From Bacteroidota bacterium (GTDB lineage Bacteria > Bacteroidota > Bacteroidia > Cytophagales > Cyclobacteriaceae): a stretch of 64,000 nucleotides of DNA. Location of the stretch: NCBI GenBank assembly GCA_016866385.1, contig VGMU01000004.1:1-64000 (forward strand), read 5' to 3'. Of the stretch, positions 1 through 8,699 are shown in pieces. How positions within the stretch are numbered: position 1 is the first letter of the stretch; each line of letters begins with the position of its first letter. The notes beneath the pieces are model-generated. The model was not told the DNA's origin and ran no database searches. It was given only the letters and a program-made list of their open reading frames with translations. The translations under genes were made by a program, and so were the position numbers.

Positions 1-126
1 GTCCTTACCATCAGGAGATGCCGTAAGGTAGGTAGGAAAAGGGGCCGCAAGGTAATCCCCCACTTGCTGAGAAAATCCTGGAAGGAAAAGCAGTACTAAA
101 GAAATAAGCAAAACAAAATTTTTCAT
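1..126 (-). CDS. N-terminal fragment of a secreted S9-peptidase/beta-propeller-like protein (partial)
   Basis: Only the first 42 codons lie in the window. They begin at an ATG at 126 and run off the left edge in an open frame. The N-terminus is a Sec signal peptide: MKNF, then a leucine-rich core, then a GFSQ/Q cleavage-like site. It is followed by APFPTYLTASPDGKD, which resembles the first beta-propeller blade (FPxxLTASPDGK) of secreted S9-type dipeptidyl peptidases or TolB-like proteins. The family call rests on this short motif alone. The gene is divergent from the phosphatase gene that starts at 182. Confidence 0.55.
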   Translation of the reverse strand, partial: MKNFVLLISLVLLFLPGFSQQVGDYLAAPFPTYLTASPDGKD

Positions 127-181
127 GTGCCTAGGTTTTGGTAAAAGGTACAAATTCTCCTTTATTTCCAAAAAAATACGT

Positions 182-1405
182 ATGCGAAACAGGCTGTTCA
201 GCACCTTTACCCTTCTTTTTGGGCTTGTTTTTTTCTTCCATGTTACGCAGGCGCAACAAAAAAAAGTGGTTTTTGTCATTTTAGATGGCATCCCCGCCAG
301 AGATCTCGAAAGGGTACATACTCCAAACCTAGATCAAATTGCACTTCAGGGAGGCTATGCACGGGCCTACACCGGAGGGGAAGCGGGAGGCTTTTCCGAA
401 TCTCCTACGATTTCCGCGGTGGGCTACAATACCCTCCTAACGGGTACCTGGGCACACAAGCATCAGGTCTGGGGCAACGACATCGAATCCCCCAATTACC
501 AGTACTGGACGATTTTTCGCTACCTACGTGAGGCTCGTCCCGATGCGAAGTTGGCTATATTCTCCACCTGGCAGGACAACCGGACCAAGCTGCTGGGAGA
601 AAATCTCCCACAAACCAACTACCTCCAGTTGAACCAAGCGCTGGATGGTTTGGAACTGGATACGATGCGCTATCCGCATGATTCGGAGCACAACTACATC
701 TCTCAAATTGACCAAAAAGTGGCCGAGGAGGCCGCAACCTATCTCGCTACCCAAGGGCCGGACTTGACCTGGGTGTATCTCCAATACACGGATGACATGG
801 GACACAAATTTGGGAGAGGTCCCGCAATGGATGCCGCCATCCAAAAAGCAGATGCGCAAGTAGGACTGATTTGGCAGGCCATCCAACAGCGGCAGCAAAA
901 GGGAGAGGACTGGCAACTCTGGGTCACTACCGATCACGGTCGCAAGGAGCCCGATGGTAAGGATCATGGAGGCCAAAGCAATGCCGAACGAGAAATCTGG
1001 ATCAACACCAATGCCAAGGACCTCAACGAACGATTCGATTCGTGACAGGCGGCTATGGTAGATCTACTCCCTTCGATGATCCGTTTTTTTAACCTGATGG
1101 TGCCCGAGCAGCAGGAACGCGAGCTGGATGGAGTTCCTTTGACCGGACCCCTCTCCCTGAGCAACCTGACTTTGAGAGGTAAGGGGAAAAAGCAGTTGCT
1201 TACCTGGACTCCAGGCTCGCAATCCGAAATCCTTTCGGTTTACTGGAGCCCCACCGATCACTTTGGGGAAGGAGGATCGGATGAGTACTTTTTGCTAGGA
1301 GAGGGGCCTTCCGATTCGAAGCAGTTTGCACTCCCGCCGGACTTGGGTAAAAAATCTTTCTTCAAGGTACTAGTGGTAGGGGAAAACCATTCGGCAAACA
1401 CCTAG
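182..1405 (+). pseudogene. Secreted alkaline-phosphatase-family protein interrupted by an in-frame TGA at 1043-1045
   Basis: The ATG at 182 gives a clean signal peptide (MRNRLFSTFTL...FHVTQAQ) and is preferred over an upstream in-frame start. The first part carries the type I phosphodiesterase / nucleotide pyrophosphatase fold: FVILDG with the first metal Asp, a SPTISAVGY region with the nucleophile, TDDMGHKFG, TTDHGR and KDHGG, so all expected metal ligands are present. An in-frame TGA at 1043-1045 ends this part after about 288 residues. The same frame then continues without a gap from 1046 to a TAG at 1403-1405. It encodes VDLLPSMIRFFNL, the normal continuation of the family, and a beta-rich C-terminal domain. 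A nonsense mutation, sequencing error or readthrough are all possible. The enzyme core could still be made as a truncated secreted protein. Confidence 0.75.
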
Positions 1406-1426
1406 AGGGTGTCGGGGAAAAAATAA

Positions 1427-1546
1427 GGTTTACCTGCCAACGGCAGGTGAACCCGGGGTAAAATGATTACCATATTTCGCACAATCCGCAAAGGCGGGTT
1501 GACCTGCCGTGATTGGTCAACCTACCTTCGGTAGGTCAATTAACCC
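1427..1546. repeat. Cluster of REP-like inverted repeats between genes
   Basis: GGTTtACCTGCC-aac-GGCAGGTgAACC (1427-1453) forms a 12-bp stem with one T-G pair. GGTTGACC (1497-1504) pairs with GGTCAACC (1515-1522). ACCTACC-ttc-GGTAGGT (1520-1536) is a third hairpin that competes for the same bases. The sequence GGTT[T/G]ACCTGCC occurs twice in direct orientation (1427-1438 and 1497-1508), so these look like copies of one short palindromic element rather than unrelated hairpins. Confidence 0.6.
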
Positions 1547-1561
1547 CTAAAAACAAATTAC

Positions 1562-1591
1562 AAAAAAAGGCTGCCCTGATCAGGACAGCCT
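1562..1591 (-). terminator. Intrinsic terminator of the M28 peptidase gene
   Basis: AGGCTGCCCTGATCAGGACAGCCT (1568-1591) is a near-perfect palindrome. Read on the minus strand it is followed by seven Ts (the A-run at 1562-1568). It lies about 90 bp beyond the stop of the minus-strand peptidase gene. Confidence 0.75.
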
Positions 1592-1682
1592 CGTTATTAC
1601 TGTGTCTAGCTGCTTAACCTGCCATCACAAAAAACAAGCCTTGAGGTTCAAGTAAGTTTGCGGTCGACAGTTAGCAGTGTAC

Positions 1683-3227
1683 TTAATTCACCCCTCCTTT
1701 TCGAGTTGGGGATCGTTTGCCAGGCCATTCGGTAGGCTCTCCTGTACGAGGGTTGATTGGAATGCGCTGCTTTCGGGACACAAGCCCTTCTTCTTCGCAG
1801 GCCATGTACACCAAGATGGCGGTGAGAATTACATTTTGGCGTACGTCATCAAAAACAATCTTGTCGTAGGTGTCCAAATTGGTATGCCAGGTATAGTTGA
1901 AGTAGTTCCACGGCAAGGCACTCAAGTTGAAGGCCGGAACACCCGCCGCCACAAAGGACACGTGGTCTGTTCCTCCCGCTCCAGGATTACCAGGAAACTC
2001 CGTTTTTAAGTCCTGGGTAATGTTTCGAGGCACCTTGTTGAGCCAACGGCCTAAGTATTCGTAGCTATCTACAAATCCCTGTCCTGAGATATTGGCGATA
2101 CGGCCGGTACCATTGTCCTGGTTAAATAGCGCTTGGATCTTGCTGATCATTTCAGGATGGTCTTCCACAAAGGCTCGAGATCCATTTAAACCTTGTTCCT
2201 CCGATCCCCAATGTCCTACCAAGATGGTGCGCTTGGGATTGGGATACACTTGCTTCAAAACCCGCATCACTTCCATCATCAGGATGGTGCCCGTGCCATT
2301 GTCTGTAGCACCTGTGCCTCCATCCCAAGAGTCAAAGTGTGCGGAAAGCATCACGTACTCCTCCGGCTTTTCACTGCCTTTGATTTCAGCAACGGTATTG
2401 TAGGTCGGTTGCAAGCCGGTTTCTTTGGACTGGGCATTCAGGTGCAGTTGTGGTTTTTTGCCACTTTCTGCCAAGCGATAAAGCAGGCCGTAGTCTTCTA
2501 GGGAAATGTCTACGGTCGGCACTTTTTTGGTAGAGGCAGAGAAAATCTTGTTGGCACCAAATGCATTGGACCAGTTGGAGGTGAGGATACCTACGGCTCC
2601 TGCATTTTCAAGTGCGATAGGAAGTTGGGTGCGGTTTTTCCCGGTAGCTTGGAGACGCTTGGTCCAAGAGGCATTGATGGCGGTGCGCTCGGCTTTCATT
2701 TTTTCAAAGGAAGCAGGTATGCTATGCTCCTCCCAGTTGTCATCTGGTCGCCCAGTAGGCTGAGGGACGGAGATCATCACGAACTTTCCTTTTACGGAAG
2801 GAAGCCACTTTTGGAAGGCCAGGGAGTCGGCAAATTCAGGAAGAATGACTACTTCTCCTTTTACGCCTCCCTGAGGGGAAGCAGGGCTCCAGGCCAGCTG
2901 CGTGCCGGCCAAGGACTTGGTCCAAGGGGCAATCATATCGATGTGGGTGACGCCTCTTTCCCAACCTCTCCATTCTCCCCACTTTTCGTTGCGGGCAGGA
3001 ATGCCCCAACTCTGGTAGGTGGTGACGGCCAAGTCATGGGCCTTTTGCATTTGTGGGGAGCCGACCAAGCGAGGACCTACCCCATCCATAAGTTCATGGG
3101 CAAGAACTTCTAGTTTAGAATTTTCGGTTGCTTCTTTGATGATGGCATCGATGACTGGGTTTTGTGCTTGTAGCTGTACAGAAACAAAAAACACCAGACC
3201 TAGGTACCAGCTGTTGCGGATTTTCAT
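1683..3227 (-). CDS. Secreted M28-family zinc aminopeptidase with PA domain
   Basis: 514 residues with a Sec signal peptide (MKIRNSWYLGLVFFVSVQLQAQ). A protease-associated insert lies at about residues 120-270, followed by the M28 catalytic domain. Metal ligands visible in order are H297 in SAHFDSWD, D309 in TDNGTG, the E343/E344 pair in WGSEEQG, D371 in NQDNGTG and a late His in WHTNLDTYD. The set is complete, so the enzyme should be an active co-catalytic di-zinc peptidase, probably releasing N-terminal amino acids in the periplasm or outside the cell. It stands alone on the minus strand, divergent from the ebo cluster, with a terminator downstream. Confidence 0.9.
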   Translation of the reverse strand: MKIRNSWYLGLVFFVSVQLQAQNPVIDAIIKEATENSKLEVLAHELMDGVGPRLVGSPQMQKAHDLAVTTYQSWGIPARNEKWGEWRGWERGVTHIDMIAPWTKSLAGTQLAWSPASPQGGVKGEVVILPEFADSLAFQKWLPSVKGKFVMISVPQPTGRPDDNWEEHSIPASFEKMKAERTAINASWTKRLQATGKNRTQLPIALENAGAVGILTSNWSNAFGANKIFSASTKKVPTVDISLEDYGLLYRLAESGKKPQLHLNAQSKETGLQPTYNTVAEIKGSEKPEEYVMLSAHFDSWDGGTGATDNGTGTILMMEVMRVLKQVYPNPKRTILVGHWGSEEQGLNGSRAFVEDHPEMISKIQALFNQDNGTGRIANISGQGFVDSYEYLGRWLNKVPRNITQDLKTEFPGNPGAGGTDHVSFVAAGVPAFNLSALPWNYFNYTWHTNLDTYDKIVFDDVRQNVILTAILVYMACEEEGLVSRKQRIPINPRTGEPTEWPGKRSPTRKGGVN

Positions 3228-3482
3228 AGCGAATCTATTTAATCCCTAAAACTAGGAATTAACTTCAATTTTCCTGAAACCGCTGGTGGATAATTGTAGA
3301 CAGTCAGTCAACGGCTAACGGATCCTAGTACAATGTACCAAGTACGAAGGTTGCATTCTAATCCTATTCAAACAACGCCTCGACTGTGGACAAATAAAAT
3401 TTCCTCCATTTGTCTAAAACGGGATGGATTTTTCTTCTGCTTCCAGTTTCTTTACGTAGAAGTTTGGTAAATCTCTCTCCCC

Positions 3483-4352
3483 ATGGCAATAGCTCCGATT
3501 CAAGAATTTTTAAAAAAGGCCTTAGAAGCATCTGCTGAACCTGCTTCTTTCACCTGGTTGGCCGAGCAAGCCGAAAAAATCAAGGCCTCCAGTTCCCCAA
3601 GCCCCTTTTTTCTAGCCTTTTCCCGCGCCTCCAGGTATTTCAATAAAGAGGGGGTTTCCTGGGTTGAGCCAGCTAGTGGACTTCTCCCAGAGGGAGTAGA
3701 TCCCGGGGCATGGGACTGCCTGCAAGTGGCTAGAATGTACCTAGTACTCCAGCTCCCTGCCAAGCAGGAGGCCTGGCTGTCCATCCTGCAGCAAATGTTT
3801 GAAACCGGAGACATGTACGAGCAACAGGCCCTTTATGCGGCCTTGCCGCTATTCCCCAATGCAGGAGGACTCTTGCCTCGGGCGATTGAAGGCTGTCGTA
3901 CAAATATGTCGGTGGTCTTTGATGCCATCGCGCTGCGCAATCCCTATCCCTCGAGATTCTTCCCGGAGGCCAACTGGAATCAGCTGGTCCTCAAAGCCAT
4001 CTTTATGCAGCGCCCGCTCTACCTTATCCAAGGCTTGGATCAGCGGCGCAACCCTTCACTTGCTGCCATGACTAGAGATTTTGCGCACGAGCGCTGGGCA
4101 GCCGGTAGGGCAGTGATGCCAGAAGTATGGCGCCTGCTCGTGCCATTTATGAGTTCCGAGTACCTGGATGATCTGAAAAAAGTGCTGGCCGCTAAGGATG
4201 CCACAGAGCAAAAAGCTGGCGCTTTGGCAGCCTACCAGAGCGGCTATGCTCCTGCTCAAGCACTCTTGACGTCCTATCCCTTGCTTCAGGAAGCCTGCGC
4301 AAACGCTACCTACAACTGGGAAGACCTAGGAATAGAATTTCAAAAAAATTGA
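3483..4352 (+). CDS. eboA: EboA domain-containing protein, first gene of the ebo cluster
   Basis: 289 residues, no signal peptide or membrane segment, largely helical. Its identity rests on two things: the sequence resembles EboA proteins (for example ALYAALPLFPNAGGLLPRAI and the stretch around VMPEVWRLLVPF), and it heads a run of five further genes in the canonical ebo order. EboA has no known enzymatic activity, and no catalytic motif is visible. The 255 bp upstream, shared with the divergent peptidase gene, must hold the cluster promoter, but I could not find a convincing TTG/TAnnTTTG pair there. The gap to eboB is 52 bp. Confidence 0.85.
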   Translation: MAIAPIQEFLKKALEASAEPASFTWLAEQAEKIKASSSPSPFFLAFSRASRYFNKEGVSWVEPASGLLPEGVDPGAWDCLQVARMYLVLQLPAKQEAWLSILQQMFETGDMYEQQALYAALPLFPNAGGLLPRAIEGCRTNMSVVFDAIALRNPYPSRFFPEANWNQLVLKAIFMQRPLYLIQGLDQRRNPSLAAMTRDFAHERWAAGRAVMPEVWRLLVPFMSSEYLDDLKKVLAAKDATEQKAGALAAYQSGYAPAQALLTSYPLLQEACANATYNWEDLGIEFQKN

Positions 4353-4404
4353 GTTTAATCGACTAGCAAACGCTAAATTCACCCAATTACTTCCGCATCT
4401 ATCC

Positions 4405-5316
4405 ATGGAAATGTACATAGATCCCCACATTCACCTGGTTTCCAGGACTACCGACGACTACGAAGCCATGCGCAAAGCGGGCATTGTAGCCACCATCGAA
4501 CCTGCATTCTGGTTGGGGCAGCCCCGCACCGAGGTGGGCTCCTTCAAAGATTATTTTTCCACCTTGGTAGGCTGGGAGAGATTCCGTGCAAGCCAGTTTG
4601 GCATCGTTCACTACTGCACCATGGGGCTGAATTCCAAAGAAGCCAACAATGTGGCTCTGGCGGAACAGGTCATGGAACTCTTACCCCTTTATGCGGGTAA
4701 GGAAGGGGTGGTCGCCATTGGAGAAATCGGCTACGACGATCAAACCGAAGCCGAGGATAGGTTTTACCGCCTGCAACTCGAGCTGGCCAAGGAGGTAGAG
4801 CTTCCCGTATTGATTCACACCCCTCACCGAGACAAGAAAAAGGGTACCACCCGCTCCATGGATGTGGCAGTAGAGCATACCATGGATCCGTATTGGGTGG
4901 TGGTGGACCACAACAATGAGGAAACCGTAAAAGAGGTGCTGGATCGCGGTTTTTGGGCGGCATTTACCATTTACCCACATACCAAAATGGGCTCCGAGCG
5001 AATGGTGGAAATCGTCAAGCAATATGGTCCGGAACGCATCATTGTGAATTCGGCAGCAGACTGGGGCATTTCGGATCCCATTGCTGTGCCTAAGACGGCC
5101 GCGCTGATGCGCAAAATGGGCGTCCCTGAGGAGCATGTTCGCTTGACTACCTACCAAAATGCACTTACCGTATTTGGTCTAAGTGGACAAATGCACGAAG
5201 ACGATTGGCTCAAGGCTGCGCCCATTGATCAAACCAAAAAACTGGGAGGCAACTCCGTCCTTCGCGGCGGACAGGTTCCCCGCGTGGAGGGGCCTGATGA
5301 CCGTGTAGAAAACTAA
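4405..5316 (+). CDS. eboB: EboB, TatD-like metal-dependent hydrolase
   Basis: 303 residues of the TatD/amidohydrolase TIM-barrel type. The metal-binding residues are in place: H8 and H10 (DPHIHL), E107 (AIGEIGYDD), H138 and H141 (LIHTPHRDK), H169 (VVVDHNNEE) and D219 (NSAADWG). The protein is therefore probably an active hydrolase; its substrate is unknown. It is cytoplasmic (no signal peptide). An alternative ATG lies two codons in, at 4411. The C-terminal 40 residues, past the barrel, are polar and glycine-rich. eboC starts only 3 bp after its stop, so the two are translationally close. Confidence 0.88.
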   Translation: MEMYIDPHIHLVSRTTDDYEAMRKAGIVATIEPAFWLGQPRTEVGSFKDYFSTLVGWERFRASQFGIVHYCTMGLNSKEANNVALAEQVMELLPLYAGKEGVVAIGEIGYDDQTEAEDRFYRLQLELAKEVELPVLIHTPHRDKKKGTTRSMDVAVEHTMDPYWVVVDHNNEETVKEVLDRGFWAAFTIYPHTKMGSERMVEIVKQYGPERIIVNSAADWGISDPIAVPKTAALMRKMGVPEEHVRLTTYQNALTVFGLSGQMHEDDWLKAAPIDQTKKLGGNSVLRGGQVPRVEGPDDRVEN

Positions 5317-5319
5317 GCC

Positions 5320-6231
5320 ATGGCCAGTAAACTTTTTGCCTATCTCCAACTCACCCGACCTGCCAATGTGGTCACAGCAGTAGCAGACATCTGGGCTGGC
5401 TTTGCCATTGCCGGAGCCTGGGATGGGATGGCCACCAATTGGATTTATGGGGATCAACTGTACTGGTGGAACCTGCTTTGGCTTTCCCTGAGCACCATGG
5501 GCTTGTATGGTGGGGGGGTGGCCTTCAACGACATCGCAGATGCGGAATTGGATGCCATCGAGCGACCCGAGCGTCCGATTCCCAGTGGACGAGCATCCAA
5601 AAAAGGGGCGATGGCAATGGCATCGATTTTACTTTTAGCGGGGGTGGTCTGTGCCTTTCAAGTCAATTCACTTGCCGGGATACTGGCCATTGGAGTCGTG
5701 GGATGTGCCTTGCTGTACGATTACTGGGGCAAGCACCAGTTCTTTTTTGGACCCATCAACATGGGCTTGTGTCGGACTGGGAATCTCCTCTTGGGCATCT
5801 CGGTGGTACCTGCCTTGCTGGAGAGTAACTGGTACCTAGGCTTGCTGCCGCTCGTCTACGTAGCAGCGATTACCTTGATCAGTAGAGGGGAAGTCCATGG
5901 AAAAAATCGCAGTGCCCTGTTTCTAGGAGGAGCCATGTATGCGTCTATTTTTGTAGCCCTTTTTCTTCTGGCTTACCAAAAGAGCCCGGGATACCTCCAA
6001 ATTTTGCCTTTTTTAGCCTTCTTGGGCTACCGCTTATTTCCTCCCCTCTTGCAAGCGATCCGAACACAGGAGCCCATGTACATCGGGAAATCTGTGAAAG
6101 CGGCAGTGCTTTCCTTGATTTTGGTGAATGCCACCCTCGCTACGGCCTTTTCGGGCTGGCCCATAGGCTTGGTAATTTTACTTTTGCTTCCCCTCTCCTT
6201 GGGCTTGGCCAAAAAATTTGCAGTGACCTAA
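5320..6231 (+). CDS. eboC: EboC, UbiA-family membrane prenyltransferase
   Basis: 303 residues with about eight hydrophobic membrane segments. The first Asp-rich motif of the UbiA family is N70-D71-x2-D74-x3-D78, followed by ERPERPIPSG (81-90). The second region is LYDYWGKH with an N in PINMGLCRTGN, where UbiA proteins bind Mg-prenyl diphosphate. The enzyme should transfer an isoprenoid chain, in the inner membrane, to a small acceptor. Neither chain length nor acceptor can be read from the sequence. In this cluster it could lipidate the product of the cyclase EboD or anchor a carrier; this is inference. Confidence 0.9.
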   Translation: MASKLFAYLQLTRPANVVTAVADIWAGFAIAGAWDGMATNWIYGDQLYWWNLLWLSLSTMGLYGGGVAFNDIADAELDAIERPERPIPSGRASKKGAMAMASILLLAGVVCAFQVNSLAGILAIGVVGCALLYDYWGKHQFFFGPINMGLCRTGNLLLGISVVPALLESNWYLGLLPLVYVAAITLISRGEVHGKNRSALFLGGAMYASIFVALFLLAYQKSPGYLQILPFLAFLGYRLFPPLLQAIRTQEPMYIGKSVKAAVLSLILVNATLATAFSGWPIGLVILLLLPLSLGLAKKFAVT

Positions 6232-6292
6232 TCGCGATTAAATTCAATTTCTTTCACATCTTGCATTTCCAGTCGAGCTATCCCATTCCAAA

Positions 6293-7447
6293 ATGCCTAC
6301 CATTCTCCAACAAACTTTCTCGGTACCCTTTCGCTACCCGGTTGCGTTCACGGAGCATTTGTTTGCAAGTACCCAAACCTTGTTTGTGGATACCTTCCCA
6401 GAAGGGCAGCTGGCACGAGTATTTTTTGTGCTGGACTCTGGGGTAGTTGTTCATCATCCCAAACTAATTTCCCAAATCAAATCCTATGTAGCAGTCCACT
6501 CCTCGCGGCTTACCCTGGTAGCCGAACCTATGGTAGTGGAGGGAGGTGAGGCGTGCAAAAACGATACAGAGGCCTACCAACGCGTAGTGGAAGCAAGCCA
6601 TGTCCATGGCATTGATCGACACTCCTATCTTGTGGCCGTTGGGGGAGGAGCAGTGTTGGACATGGTGGGCTTTGCAGCTGCGATTTCCCACCGGGGCATT
6701 CGCCTCATCCGCATTCCTACGACAGTCTTGTCTCAGAACGATTCTGCAGTGGGCGTAAAAAACAGCATCAATGCCTTTGGCAAAAAAAATTACCTAGGCA
6801 CCTTTACCCCTCCCTTTGCGGTGCTCAATGACTTTACCTTTTTGCAAAGCTTAGAAGACCGAGATTGGACCTCAGGAATTTCGGAAGCTGTGAAGGTGGC
6901 ATTGATCAAGGATCTTGATTTTTTTGAGTGGTTGGAAAGAGAGGCCCCAGCGCTTGCAAGGAGAGAGCTTGCTCCTATGAAGGAACATATCATTCGCAGT
7001 GCACAGCACCACATGGCCCATATTGCAAGCAAAGACCCCTTTGAGTTTGGCTCCAGTAGACCTCTTGATTTTGGACATTGGGCGGCACACAAGCTAGAGA
7101 AGTTGAGCAGTTTCCGCATCCGACACGGAGAGGCGGTTGCCATTGGCATAGCCTTGGATTCGGCCTATTCCTTTTTGCAAGGGCGAATTGACGAATCCGA
7201 TTTACTCCGTATTTTTAATTTGTTTCGGACCTTGGGGCTTGCCTTGTATGCACCCGAACTTCAAGAGGAGGCCTTGCTTCAAGGACTTAAGGAATTTCAA
7301 GAGCATTTGGGAGGAACCTTGACCATCATGTTGCTAGAGGCTTTGGGCAAGGGAGTTGAAGTACATGAAATGGATCAAACACTTATTTTGAAGGCGCTGC
7401 AGCTGCTAAAAAGTTGGGAAAATGCTCCTATTTTTTCAAAGAAATAG
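6293..7447 (+). CDS. eboD: EboD, 3-dehydroquinate-synthase-like sugar phosphate cyclase
   Basis: 384 residues. The NAD-binding GGG motif is at 117-119 (VAVGGGAVLDMVG). The three zinc ligands of the family are kept: E198 (ISEAVKVALI), H262 (LDFGHWAAHKLE) and H278 (RHGEAVAIG). The substrate loop reads QNDSAVGVKNSIN where housekeeping AroB has QVDSSVGGKTGVN, which sets it apart from shikimate-pathway enzymes. It therefore belongs to the sugar phosphate cyclase superfamily and probably makes a cyclitol-like product from a sugar phosphate. It follows eboC by 61 bp and precedes eboE by 13 bp. Confidence 0.88.
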   Translation: MPTILQQTFSVPFRYPVAFTEHLFASTQTLFVDTFPEGQLARVFFVLDSGVVVHHPKLISQIKSYVAVHSSRLTLVAEPMVVEGGEACKNDTEAYQRVVEASHVHGIDRHSYLVAVGGGAVLDMVGFAAAISHRGIRLIRIPTTVLSQNDSAVGVKNSINAFGKKNYLGTFTPPFAVLNDFTFLQSLEDRDWTSGISEAVKVALIKDLDFFEWLEREAPALARRELAPMKEHIIRSAQHHMAHIASKDPFEFGSSRPLDFGHWAAHKLEKLSSFRIRHGEAVAIGIALDSAYSFLQGRIDESDLLRIFNLFRTLGLALYAPELQEEALLQGLKEFQEHLGGTLTIMLLEALGKGVEVHEMDQTLILKALQLLKSWENAPIFSKK

Positions 7448-7460
7448 CTAATTTTTATCC

Positions 7461-8672
7461 ATGAAGATTAAGGATTTTCACCTGAGTTATTGCAGCAATA
7501 TCCATGCAGGCGAGAGCTGGGAAGCTACTTTTCAAAACCTTAAAATTTACATTCCAGAAGTAAAAAATCGTTTGGGTCACAAGGGGTCCTTCGGCATAGG
7601 GCTACGTCTTTCTAACGAAGCTTCTTTGACCTTGGAAAGCCCGGATCGACTTAAAGAATTTCAGGAATGGCTGCTAAGGACAAATGCCTATGTGTATACG
7701 CTCAATGGCTTCCCCTTTGGAGGGTTTCACCGAACCAAGGTAAAAGAGCAAGTGCATGCACCCGATTGGACCACGGAAGCCCGTCGCGATTATACCATCC
7801 GTTGTTTTCGGATTTTAGCCCAGCTCCTTCCCGAGGGAATGGAAGGAGGAATTTCTACTTCTCCACTTTCTTACAGGTATTGGTTTGCCGATGAAACTGC
7901 AAAAAAGGAAGCTTACCAAATCGCCTGCATGTATCTCATCGAGGTAGTGGAGGTCTTGAATCAAATCAAGAAAGAGACAGGAAAACTCCTACATCTCGAC
8001 CTAGAACCCGAACCCGATGGGCTGATTGAAAATTCCAAAGAGCTCATTCGCTTTTTCAAAGTTTGGTTACTGGCTAAGGGGAAAAAAGCCCTTTCAAAAA
8101 AGTGGAATTCAGACGATAAGGAGGCCGAACAAGCGATACTTACCCATATTCAGGTCTGCTACGATGTCTGTCATTTTGCGATAGTTTACGAAAAACCCGA
8201 GCAAACCTTCAAAAAGCTTGAGCAGGCAGGCATTCGTGTAGGTAAAATTCAGCTTTCTGCAGCGCTACAATTGCTTATTCCTCCCTTGGCTAGAGAACGA
8301 TTTAGTTTGGCCAAACGCTTGCAAAAATTTGCCGATACCACCTACCTCCATCAGGTAGTGGGAAGGAAAAATGGCGGGGAGCTTACCACCTTTCCCGACT
8401 TACCTCAAGCCATCGCCAAACTTGAAACTACCGAAGACTTGGAATGGAGAGTCCACTTTCATGTTCCTATCTTTTTAGAAAATTATGGAACGTTTCAGTC
8501 CACTCAGGGAGACATTCTAAAAGTCCTTGCCTATGCGCTGAACAATCCAGGACTTACTCGGCATTTGGAAGTGGAAACCTATACCTGGGAAGTGCTTCCA
8601 GAAGATACCCACCTCACCTTGGGGGAGGCCATTTCTCGAGAGTTGGCCTGGGTCAGGGAGCAACTCCAATAA
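7461..8672 (+). CDS. eboE: EboE, metabolite-traffic TIM-barrel protein
   Basis: 403 residues, no signal peptide. Sequences such as HLSYCSNIHAGESWEATF, LHLDLEPEPDG, CYDVCHFAI and HFHVPIF resemble EboE, a xylose-isomerase-like TIM barrel. The acidic LDLEPEP, the Asp/His-containing DVCHF and the HFH at the barrel ends of strands suggest a metal site like that of sugar isomerases or epimerases. The name 'metabolite traffic protein' comes from mutants in the cyanobacterial cluster; no biochemical reaction is established. eboF follows after 27 bp. Confidence 0.87.
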   Translation: MKIKDFHLSYCSNIHAGESWEATFQNLKIYIPEVKNRLGHKGSFGIGLRLSNEASLTLESPDRLKEFQEWLLRTNAYVYTLNGFPFGGFHRTKVKEQVHAPDWTTEARRDYTIRCFRILAQLLPEGMEGGISTSPLSYRYWFADETAKKEAYQIACMYLIEVVEVLNQIKKETGKLLHLDLEPEPDGLIENSKELIRFFKVWLLAKGKKALSKKWNSDDKEAEQAILTHIQVCYDVCHFAIVYEKPEQTFKKLEQAGIRVGKIQLSAALQLLIPPLARERFSLAKRLQKFADTTYLHQVVGRKNGGELTTFPDLPQAIAKLETTEDLEWRVHFHVPIFLENYGTFQSTQGDILKVLAYALNNPGLTRHLEVETYTWEVLPEDTHLTLGEAISRELAWVREQLQ

Positions 8673-8699
8673 ATTAACGAGGCTACACATTTCCTGCTG

